NCBI RefSeq assembly: GCF_002007205.1
Contig: NZ_LAZS01000008.1
Location: 186,001-250,000 of the forward strand
Reading direction: 5' to 3'
DNA: 64,000 nucleotides
Origin: Ensifer adhaerens
Lineage (GTDB): Bacteria; Pseudomonadota; Alphaproteobacteria; Rhizobiales; Rhizobiaceae
Under the pieces are notes generated by a model. The model was not told the origin of the DNA and searched no databases. It saw only the letters and a program-made list of their open reading frames with translations. Of the stretch, positions 45,440-53,386 are shown in pieces. Each line of letters opens with the position of its first letter. The first letter of the stretch is position 1. The translations under genes and the position numbers were made by a program.

Positions 45440-47125
45440 TCAGGCGATCTCCAGCTGCGAAAGCCAGGAGACATCCATGCCGCGCCTGCGGCAATAGGCG
45501 GCGAGCCTTTGGCGGGTCGGTCCCGGCCGGTCGAGGCCGAGATAGCGGGAGGCGTTCTTCCAGAAGATGTTCTGCTGTTTTTCCGCAGAGATACCGGCCT
45601 CCGTCAGTTGCTTGGCGATCTTCGGGACATAGGCGTTGTAGTCTTTCTCGAGCGCCATCATCGACCAGTCGGTGCCGAACATCAGATGACGGGCGTCCTG
45701 GTCATAATCCTCGAGCCATTTGTCGAGCAGCGCGCGGATCTTTTCGTGCAGCCCGGGCGTATTGTCGGTGACGAGTTCGCTCAGGTAGCTCAGGTCCGCA
45801 AACAGGTTCGGGCGCCGCCCGTGATCGATCGTCTCGCCGATGATGTCCTCCCAGGTCGGCGGACCGGAGAACTTGTCGGCGGAGCAAGACACCATCACCC
45901 CCGTCGGCGCCCCCGGGCGAATGACTTCATCGAAGGCGCCGAAATGCGCCAAGTTGATCCGCAAGTCGTTATAGCGGTTGGTGTCGAGCAGCTTCTTCCA
46001 ATAGGCGGGGCTAGCCAGATTGCCGTAGCCGCAACCGGCGCCGATGCTGTTTTCCGCATGCGCCATGATCGGCACGCTGTTGTCGCGACACCAGTCGTAG
46101 AGGCGCTTCAGCGCCGCGTCGATCGCCGGATCCGCGTTGCCCCACGCCTTGAAGCCCATCGGCGGGTAGACCTTCACACCGATAAAGCCCTTTTCCATGA
46201 TCGCGTAGCGGACGTTTTCCAGCGATGACCCGCGTTTCTGCGCCTCGCGATGCGGATCGAACCCGACAAAGCTGTGCATGTGGATGCCATGTCGCTTCAT
46301 CACCAGTTGCTGGATCTCGTCCATCACATCGATCTGCTCGCGTTGCGGCGATGCCCTGCCGCCGATCGATTTCTCGAAATCGAGGATGCTCGGCGTGATC
46401 ATTGAGAACTGGCATTTCGACGCGAAGATCCGCGCATAGGTTTCCGCGAGGTTTTCCCGGTAGTCCTGCATTAGCCGCACGAAGGAGAGGTAGTTGCCGA
46501 TCTGGTCGTGAGCCTTGGCGGCCGACGCCAGGGCATCCACATCCTCCTCGGCGACGCTGCCGGAGCGGCGCTGCAGCCCCTGAGGCAGGCCGGCGGTGCC
46601 GCCGATCTGTTCCAGCAAGCCCTGATGGTCGGGCGTTTCGGCGCCGCTTCGGGCCGTCAATGTCGCGCGCTGTTCGCTCGCGCGCGCAACGAGCTGCCTG
46701 ACCGCGACGCGCAACTGCTCGTCCTTCTGTCGCTCGAACTCCGCGTCGGAGGGGCGCGGCAACCGTTTCTTGAGAATGGCGGCCTCGGCCTTGGCCTTGG
46801 GCGCGACGTCGCCAAGGGCCGTAACGAGGAACACCACCAGGGCATTTTCCAGGCGCTTCGACTGCCGCGGATCGGCGGACAGCCTGGCTTCCGGCAGCTT
46901 TTCCCGCAGCGCCACATAGCGCACCAGCCCTTCCACCGGCACATCGGCCGCATTGAAGAAGTGGCAGTGAACGTCGACGATCGGGTAGGGAAGCTGGCAG
47001 GCGGCCGCCGGAGGCCAGTCGTGCCTGCAACCGGAAAGCACACTCGCCATCGCGCCTGCCGAGAACAGCCGCAAGACATCGCGGCGTGTCACGGCGGCGA
47101 CCGCACCAGCCCAGTCGACCCCCAT
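45440..47125 (-). CDS. Tat-exported amidohydrolase-family lipoprotein, copy 1
   Basis: A 561-residue metal-dependent hydrolase (Amidohydrolase_2, PF04909-like). The N-terminus has a twin-arginine lipoprotein signal (TRRDVLRLF ... SVLSGC). The metal residues are visible in VDVHCHFFNAAD (HxH), MHSFVGFDP, VPIMAHAEN, LAHFGAFDE and FGTDWSM. A helical insertion of about 150 residues follows the HxH strand and is not typical of the family. ATG 47125 is chosen because AGGAGGGG lies three bases upstream. It is a full-length paralogue of the gene at 47414-49087. Probably anchored facing the periplasm; the substrate is unknown. Confidence 0.85.
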   Translation of the reverse strand: MGVDWAGAVAAVTRRDVLRLFSAGAMASVLSGCRHDWPPAAACQLPYPIVDVHCHFFNAADVPVEGLVRYVALREKLPEARLSADPRQSKRLENALVVFLVTALGDVAPKAKAEAAILKKRLPRPSDAEFERQKDEQLRVAVRQLVARASEQRATLTARSGAETPDHQGLLEQIGGTAGLPQGLQRRSGSVAEEDVDALASAAKAHDQIGNYLSFVRLMQDYRENLAETYARIFASKCQFSMITPSILDFEKSIGGRASPQREQIDVMDEIQQLVMKRHGIHMHSFVGFDPHREAQKRGSSLENVRYAIMEKGFIGVKVYPPMGFKAWGNADPAIDAALKRLYDWCRDNSVPIMAHAENSIGAGCGYGNLASPAYWKKLLDTNRYNDLRINLAHFGAFDEVIRPGAPTGVMVSCSADKFSGPPTWEDIIGETIDHGRRPNLFADLSYLSELVTDNTPGLHEKIRALLDKWLEDYDQDARHLMFGTDWSMMALEKDYNAYVPKIAKQLTEAGISAEKQQNIFWKNASRYLGLDRPGPTRQRLAAYCRRRGMDVSWLSQLEIA

Positions 47126-47220
47126 CGTCCCCTCCTGTTGCGAGACCCCCTCGAACAATCGGGCAAACATTACTCCGTTCGCGAGCGGCGTGAAACAGAT
47201 ATTTACTTGCCCGTTACTGG
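47123..47220. repeat. Duplicated divergent promoter region, copy 1
   Basis: 98 bp, identical at 96 positions to 49085-49182, covering the amidohydrolase start, its ribosome site and the upstream spacer. It contains inverted CGGGCAA (47160-47166) and TTGCCCG (47207-47213) arms, candidate operator halves. In copy 2 the same region drives the cyclase-ATPase gene in the other direction. Confidence 0.85.
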
Positions 47221-47296
47221 AAACCGGCAGCTAAAAACGGATCTCTTTCAGTTCGGAAGCCCCGGGGTTTACTCTAAGATCCTGAATGAAATTCGC

Positions 47297-47367
47297 GTGG
47301 CTGGCGGCGCGGGCAACTATGCATTCTAAAACTATCTGTCGGAACTCTGAAAGACTGGCCCTCCGCC
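47297..47367 (+). pseudogene. Decayed 5' fragment of the cyclase-ATPase gene
   Basis: GTG at 47297 reads VAGGAGNYAF then a stop (TAA), then NYLSEL in the same frame. The intact cyclase gene starts VVGGAGKNEFQRYLSGAL at 49259. Position for position the remnant matches, with a Gln codon turned into the stop. The homology fades by about 47367. It is the left-over of a tandem duplication that copied an amidohydrolase gene together with its divergent promoter and the beginning of the cyclase gene. Confidence 0.7.
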
Positions 47368-47413
47368 ACTGACCGGCGGCAAACGGTCGGCTGGACGCAA
47401 CTCACAACCGAGC

Positions 47414-49087
47414 TCAGGCGATCGCGAGTGCCGAAAGCCAGTCCGTGCCCAGTTCGTATTCTTTGCAATAGGCGGTGATCCGGTCGCGCGTGGGGCCCGG
47501 ACGGTCCAGGCCGAGGAAGCGGGAAGCGTTACGCCAGAGAATATTCTGCCGGTGGTTATCGCTGACACCGGCCTGGGCGAGCCCGTCGACCATCCGCGGC
47601 ACGTAGTTGTTGTAGTTCCTCTCTCGCGACATCATCGACCAGTCGGTGCCGAACATCAGGTGACGGGCGTCGGGATCATAGGCGCGAAGCCACGCGTTCA
47701 GCCGCTTCCTGATATCATAGTGCAAGCCAGTACTTGTGGTACTGACCAGTTCGCTCAGGTAACTCAGATCCGCATAGAGATTTAGCCGACGATCATCATG
47801 GATCGTCTCTCCGATGATCTGTTCCCAGCTTGGTGGTCCAGAGAACTTGTCTTGTATGCAGTTGACCAGCACGCCTGTCTCTTCACCCTGGCGCCGGTTC
47901 TCGTCAAAACCGCCAAAATGCGCCAGATTCATCCTCAGATTTTTGTAGCGGTCAAACTTGAGCAGCTCTCGCCAATGTTGCGGGCTTGCGAGGTTGCCGT
48001 TGCCACACCGCGCGCCAAGGCTGTTTTCCGCGTGTGCCATGATCGGTACGTCGTTTTCACAGCACCACTTGTAGAGCCTCTTCAGAGCCGCATCGATCCC
48101 CGACCTGGTATTGCCAATCGCCATGAAGCCCATCGGCGGGTAGAGTTTGACCCCGATGAACCCCTTGCACATGATTGCATACTTGACATTCTTCAGAGAG
48201 GAGCCGGGGTCCCACGCCTCCCGAAGCGGATCGAAGCTGACGAAGCTGTGCATGTGGACGCCATGTTCCTTGGCCACGACCTGCTGCATCTCATGCATGA
48301 CGTTGATCTGGTCGCGTTGCGGCGAAGCCTTTCCCGGGATCCATTTGTCGAAATCCAGAATGCTCGGGGTGATCAGCGACAGCGCGCTGCATTGGGATCT
48401 GTAAATCCGCAGATAACTTTCCGCGAGATCTTTCCGGTAGTCCTGCATTAACTGCACGAACCTGACATAGACGCCGATAATGTCGTGGTTTTTGGCGGCT
48501 TCGACGATCGCATCGATATCCTCGTCGCTCGCGCCGCCCAAACCCTTTTGAAAGTTGCGTGGCAGGTTGGCGTGGTCCGCAAGCTCGCTCAAAAGGAGTT
48601 CGAAATCAGACCGATCAGCAGTGCTAGGTTGCAAGAATTCGCTTGCCGAACGTTCCCCGTTGGCAAGCTCAATGAGGACCTCCATAGCCTTGTACAACTG
48701 CTCGTCCCGGCGCCGCGCGAGTTCAGCCTCTGAGAAACGGCGCGCACGCTTGCGAAGAACAGCAAGCTCGTCCTTCGCTTCCGGCGCGACATCCGCGAGC
48801 GCAACCACGAGGACGACGGCCAAGCCCTTTATCAGCTTCGATGTTTTCTTGTCCGGCGCGCCTTCCCGTAACGCCAAATAGCGCACTACGCCCGCAACTG
48901 GCACGTCGGCGGCGTTGAAGAAGTGGCAATGAACGTCGATAATGGGATAGGGCACCTCACACTTTCCAGGCGGCGGCCAGTCGTGTCGACACCCGGAAAG
49001 CACATTCGCCATCATGCCAGCCGAGAACAGCCGCAAGACATCGCGGCGCGTCACGGCGGCGACCGGATCAGCCCAGTCGTCCCCCAT
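47414..49087 (-). CDS. Tat-exported amidohydrolase-family lipoprotein, copy 2
   Basis: A 557-residue paralogue of the previous gene: same Tat lipoprotein signal (TRRDVLRLF ... NVLSGC), same metal residues (DVHCHFFNAAD, MHSFVSFDP, VPIMAHAEN, LAHFGGFDE, FGTDWSM), and the same C-terminal NASRFLGLDRPGPTRDRI segment. The long insertion after the HxH strand is present but diverged. ATG 49087 follows AGGAGGGG. It is divergent from the large cyclase-ATPase gene (172 bp), which makes a joint function likely. The two paralogues may handle related substrates or form a heteromer. Confidence 0.85.
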   Translation of the reverse strand: MGDDWADPVAAVTRRDVLRLFSAGMMANVLSGCRHDWPPPGKCEVPYPIIDVHCHFFNAADVPVAGVVRYLALREGAPDKKTSKLIKGLAVVLVVALADVAPEAKDELAVLRKRARRFSEAELARRRDEQLYKAMEVLIELANGERSASEFLQPSTADRSDFELLLSELADHANLPRNFQKGLGGASDEDIDAIVEAAKNHDIIGVYVRFVQLMQDYRKDLAESYLRIYRSQCSALSLITPSILDFDKWIPGKASPQRDQINVMHEMQQVVAKEHGVHMHSFVSFDPLREAWDPGSSLKNVKYAIMCKGFIGVKLYPPMGFMAIGNTRSGIDAALKRLYKWCCENDVPIMAHAENSLGARCGNGNLASPQHWRELLKFDRYKNLRMNLAHFGGFDENRRQGEETGVLVNCIQDKFSGPPSWEQIIGETIHDDRRLNLYADLSYLSELVSTTSTGLHYDIRKRLNAWLRAYDPDARHLMFGTDWSMMSRERNYNNYVPRMVDGLAQAGVSDNHRQNILWRNASRFLGLDRPGPTRDRITAYCKEYELGTDWLSALAIA

Positions 49088-49182
49088 CGTCCCCTCCTGT
49101 TGCGAGACCCCCTCGAACAATCGGGCAAACATTACTCCGTTCGCAAACGGCGTGAAACAGATATTTACTTGCCCGTTACTGG
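49085..49182. repeat. Duplicated divergent promoter region, copy 2
   Basis: Partner of 47123-47220, with two mismatches in 98 bp. CGGGCAA (49122-49128) and TTGCCCG (49169-49175) arms are conserved. Between an amidohydrolase gene on the minus strand and the intact cyclase-ATPase gene on the plus strand. Confidence 0.85.
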
Positions 49183-49258
49183 TACCCTTAGGTCAACACG
49201 GGCGGCCTTTAAGTGGGAAGGGAGGCATGTTACTCTAAAATCTTGGGGAGAATTTTGC

Positions 49259-52200
49259 GTGGTAGGTGGCGCCGGCAAGAATGAATTCCAACGTTACCTG
49301 TCGGGAGCCCTGGTTCGCTGGTCTTCCCCGGCGGCGACGGATTCGGCTGGCCCGACGCGGGAAGACTTTCCCGGCGCATTGCTGTTTGCCGACATCTCCG
49401 GCTTTACCCGCCTGACCGCCAAATGGTCCGAGAGCGACCGCGCCGCCGGCGCCGAGCGGGTGAGCCAGCTCTTGAACGGCTACATGGGCCCGCTCGTCCG
49501 GCATATCGAGGAACATGGCGGCACCGTCTTGAGCTTTGCCGGCGACAGCCTGCTGGCCGGCTGGCAGGCCGCCTCCGCCGACGAGCTGGAACAGGCCGCC
49601 TGGCGCAGCTGCTACTGCGCCGGCCGCATCCGCGAAGAGATCGGCGGACCGGGCGGGCCGGAAGACGCACTGCAGCTGCGCATCGCCGTCGGCGTCGGCA
49701 CGATCACGCTGCTGCATCTCGTACCCCGCGTCGACCAGCGCTGGCTGATCGTCGGCGGCGATTGCCTGGCGCAGGCGGACCATTGCGGCCTCTTGAGCGA
49801 TGCCGGCGAAATTCTCGTCTCCGACGCCGTTTGGCGGCTGATCGGCAAGCGGGCGACGGGCGGGCCCGGCCGGGAGGGAACCGCCCGGCTCGACCGCATC
49901 GACCCCTATTCGACCGCGGCCACGCCGCACCGTGCCCTTTCGGGCACCGCCAGCAACCAGCAATTTGGACGACTTGAAGCCTACCTGCCGCTCTCGTTGC
50001 GCGGCCGCCTCCTGTCACCGCTTTCGCAGTGGCTTGCCGATCTCAGGACCGTCACGGCCCTGTTCGTGCACATCGTCGGCCGCGATATCGAACGTGACCT
50101 CGACCGGCTGAACCAACTCGTCGCGCGCTCGATCGCAGTCGTCGGGCGCACCGGCGGAGAGGTCCTCCATACGGCGCTGCACGCAAATGGTCTGGAAATC
50201 TTCGCCGTCTTCGGCCTGCCCGGTCCCAAACATGCCGACAATGCACGGCGCGCGATCGTCGCGGCGCTGCGCCTTGCAGGCGAGCTCGACGACCCCGATA
50301 TCGGCCTTTCGGTCGGCATCTCGACCGGCGAGAGCTTCTGCGGCGCGCTGGGCGCCAGCCATCGCGCGGACTACACGGTGGTGGGCGCCGCGGTGAACAT
50401 GGCCGCGCGCCTGGCAAGCGTCGCCGCAGGACGCATCCTCGTCGACCAGGCGACAGCAAGGGAGACGGCCGGCCAGATCGCCTTCTCCGGACCGTGGTCG
50501 CTCGCCATCCCCGGCGTACGCGGCGGCGTGTCGGCCTTCGCACCGATTGCCGAGACGGTCGCGACGATCGACACCAAGTCTCCCATCCTCCTCAACCGTG
50601 CGGCCGAAATGACCGCCCTTTCCGCCTATCTGGAGGGTGCGTACAGGGGGCAATCCGGGGTGATGATCGTCAGGGGCGATTCCGGCGTCGGGAAGTCGGC
50701 GCTCCTGCGCGCCTTCGTCGAGGGCCGCCGCGACCGCGGCAGCCGTGTTCTCGTCGGCAATGCCGATGACATCGAGAGCGACGTGCCCTATTTCGCCTGG
50801 CGCGGGGTCATCCGCGACCTGCTCGGCATCGGCGACCTGCGCGGCGCCGATGCTGCGGATCAGGTGGAGCTTTTCTTTGCGCAAAGACCGGAGCTTGCTC
50901 CGCTCGCGCCGTTGCTCAACGACGCCATCAACCTCACCTTGGCCGATACGCCCGAGACCCGGGCCATGTCCGGCGACGGGCGCTCCCATCGGTTGCGCGA
51001 GTTGCTGAGCGAACTCATGATCGGCGACCTCGCCGAGGGACAGGGCTTTGTCGTGCTGGAAGACGTGCACTGGCTCGACGAGGCGTCGGGCCAGTTGCTC
51101 GGGCGGCTGGTCTCTGGAACGACACCGGTGCCGGTGGTGGTATCGACCCGCACGGCCCGAACGCAGGAAGACCTCACACGGTGGACCGGCCTGCACCACA
51201 ATGGCGCCCAGACGCTCGACCTGCTGCCGCTCGATTTCGACGGCACGATCGCACTCGTTCGCGCCTCGATCGGCAGCAACTCACCTGCCGACGGCTTCGG
51301 CGAGGCGGTCTATGCGCAGTCGGCCGGAAACCCGCTCTTGATCTGCGAAATCTGCCGGATGATCGGCGAGCGCCGGCTGCCGAAAGGCGCCGAGCCGCCC
51401 GCCCCCGTCTCGCTGCTCTCCGAGCCCCACTCGAACGATGCGACCTTGCTCAACACCGCCAAGGTTACCGTGATCGCCCGGACCGACCAGCTTCCGGCGG
51501 AACTCCAGGTCCTGTTGAAGATCGCAAGCGCCATGGGCGCGACCTTCTCCGTCGCCGAACTCGCCGCGCTGCCGCCGATCAGGAAGACGGCGCTCGACAT
51601 CGAGGCAAGCATCGCCCGGCTGCAGGAGGCCCATCTGATCAAGCCCGCCGACGATCGACCCGGTCGATACATGTTCAGCCATGCCGTCATCCGCCAGGCG
51701 ATCTACGAAAGCCTGCTGTCCGAACAGCGCCATGAAGCGCATCGCGCGATCGCCCAGGCGATCGAGGAAGGCGGGCAACCGGATAATGCCGAGAACCTGC
51801 CGCGTCTCCTCAGTCACTGGGAGCGCGCCGGCGACGCCGCGCGGGCCTTCAACTATCTGGATCGCGTTGCCGAGCTGCGCCTGCGCCAGTTCGACAACGC
51901 CGCCGTCGTCGACCTGATCGAACGCTTCTTCAAGGCGGCACGCGAGCTCTCGATCACCCTCGCACCCGCCAGACGGGCCGCCGCCTGTTTCCTGCTCGGC
52001 GAGGCGAGCCTCAATCTCGGCCGCGCCGAGGCGGCCCGGCACGCCTATGAGGAGGGCTTGCGGCTTTCCGGCATGCCGTTGCCGCGCACCTCTACGGGCC
52101 TGGCGCTGCATCTCGTGCTCGATCTCGCCGAACAGGTGTGGCGCCGCACCACGCACCGCGACGCGGATTGGATCCTGAAGCGCGAAATCTCGCGATCGCC

Positions 52201-53386
52201 ATCCGATCCCTTCCTGCTTGCGGCAAAGGCGCATGAGGATCTGACGCGGATCTATTATTTCACCAGCGAGAAGCTGCGGCTGATCCACGCGACGCTTAGG
52301 GCGACGAACCTTGCGGAGCGAAACAAATACGTCTCGCCGACGACCGCCGCCAATTATGCCAGCCTCGGCGCCATATGCGGCGTAATCCCGTTGCACAGCC
52401 AGGCCGAACACTACAGCCGGCTGGCTGCAGCACTTTCCGAACGCGTCGACCAGTTGGGAACGCGCGTGCGGGTCGACCTGCTGTCGGGCATGTACAAGAT
52501 CGGCATCGGGCACTGGCGCGAGGGCAAGCGGGCGTTCGAGGCCGGCCTCAACAACGCCACGACGGTCGGTGACCTCCGGCGCTGGTGCGAAGTGGCCGTC
52601 GGGCTGGAGACGATTTCCGGCCCTTGGCTTTTGACCTCGGCGTTCGAAGGCATCGCACCTTGGGAGATCCTCGTTCAGCGGATCTGCGAGGAAGGCCGCA
52701 GGCGCGGCGATATGCAGGTGCTCGGGTGTGGGCTGCTCGGCCGCCTCAGGGGCCACGCCGCGCTTGGCCGGTGGAACGCGATCGACACCGATCTCGACGA
52801 ACTCGAACAGATCCTGCGCGAGAAGGGAGATGGGCTGGAACTCGTCCATTCCATCGAAGGCGCGTCGCTTCTGAGCGAGGCTGCCCGCCGGCGCGGCAAC
52901 ACCAGCGAGGCTGCCTCCTGGCTCGAGCGCGCGCTATCCTGGTGCGAGACGCTCAATCCGGCGATGAAGACGCGGACGCTGCCGGCGCTTGCCCGTCTGT
53001 TCGATGTCGCAAGCGACCCCGACGGCGGCGACCTTTTGGCAGCGCAGCTCGTCCTTAGAAAACTCGAACGCTTCGCACGGGTCTACCCGATCGGCCGGCC
53101 GGCCGCAGCGCTCGGCGAGGCGACCCTGCACCAGCGTCGCGGGCAACAACGCCGCGCAGAACGCGTCGCCCAATATGCCTTCGCGGAAGCGATCCGGCTG
53201 GAGATGCCGGCCGTGGCGCTCGCCGTCCTGCAGCATGCTGCCGGACCGAGGGACGCCGAAGCGCGCCAGGCCTTCGAGACGATGTTTGCCCTGCGCCGGG
53301 CCACCTGGTGCGAGGTTCTTCCGCTCGGTCAAACCGACCAGGCGCCGCATGTCCAGTTTGCCAGATCCCAGGGAAGCCGCGCATGA
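49259..53386 (+). CDS. Soluble-adenylyl-cyclase-like protein: two cyclase domains, AAA ATPase, TPR-like C-terminus
   Basis: A 1375-residue multidomain signalling protein. Cyclase domain C1 (about 40-200) keeps both metal-binding Asp residues (Asp45 in LLFADISGFTRL, Asp96 in FAGDSLLAGW) but lacks the transition-state Asn/Arg. C2 (about 260-420) has lost the metal Asp (LFVHIVG) but keeps Asn380 and Arg384 in YTVVGAAVNMAARL. Together they can form one active site, as in mammalian soluble adenylyl cyclase. A STAND/AAA-like ATPase follows (GDSGVGKS with Lys479, VVLEDVHWLDEASGQ), then a long helical TPR-like region. GTG 49259 is chosen because GGGGAG lies eight bases before it. The stop overlaps the radical SAM gene (ATGA). 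Confidence 0.85.
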   Translation: MVGGAGKNEFQRYLSGALVRWSSPAATDSAGPTREDFPGALLFADISGFTRLTAKWSESDRAAGAERVSQLLNGYMGPLVRHIEEHGGTVLSFAGDSLLAGWQAASADELEQAAWRSCYCAGRIREEIGGPGGPEDALQLRIAVGVGTITLLHLVPRVDQRWLIVGGDCLAQADHCGLLSDAGEILVSDAVWRLIGKRATGGPGREGTARLDRIDPYSTAATPHRALSGTASNQQFGRLEAYLPLSLRGRLLSPLSQWLADLRTVTALFVHIVGRDIERDLDRLNQLVARSIAVVGRTGGEVLHTALHANGLEIFAVFGLPGPKHADNARRAIVAALRLAGELDDPDIGLSVGISTGESFCGALGASHRADYTVVGAAVNMAARLASVAAGRILVDQATARETAGQIAFSGPWSLAIPGVRGGVSAFAPIAETVATIDTKSPILLNRAAEMTALSAYLEGAYRGQSGVMIVRGDSGVGKSALLRAFVEGRRDRGSRVLVGNADDIESDVPYFAWRGVIRDLLGIGDLRGADAADQVELFFAQRPELAPLAPLLNDAINLTLADTPETRAMSGDGRSHRLRELLSELMIGDLAEGQGFVVLEDVHWLDEASGQLLGRLVSGTTPVPVVVSTRTARTQEDLTRWTGLHHNGAQTLDLLPLDFDGTIALVRASIGSNSPADGFGEAVYAQSAGNPLLICEICRMIGERRLPKGAEPPAPVSLLSEPHSNDATLLNTAKVTVIARTDQLPAELQVLLKIASAMGATFSVAELAALPPIRKTALDIEASIARLQEAHLIKPADDRPGRYMFSHAVIRQAIYESLLSEQRHEAHRAIAQAIEEGGQPDNAENLPRLLSHWERAGDAARAFNYLDRVAELRLRQFDNAAVVDLIERFFKAARELSITLAPARRAAACFLLGEASLNLGRAEAARHAYEEGLRLSGMPLPRTSTGLALHLVLDLAEQVWRRTTHRDADWILKREISRSPSDPFLLAAKAHEDLTRIYYFTSEKLRLIHATLRATNLAERNKYVSPTTAANYASLGAICGVIPLHSQAEHYSRLAAALSERVDQLGTRVRVDLLSGMYKIGIGHWREGKRAFEAGLNNATTVGDLRRWCEVAVGLETISGPWLLTSAFEGIAPWEILVQRICEEGRRRGDMQVLGCGLLGRLRGHAALGRWNAIDTDLDELEQILREKGDGLELVHSIEGASLLSEAARRRGNTSEAASWLERALSWCETLNPAMKTRTLPALARLFDVASDPDGGDLLAAQLVLRKLERFARVYPIGRPAAALGEATLHQRRGQQRRAERVAQYAFAEAIRLEMPAVALAVLQHAAGPRDAEARQAFETMFALRRATWCEVLPLGQTDQAPHVQFARSQGSRA

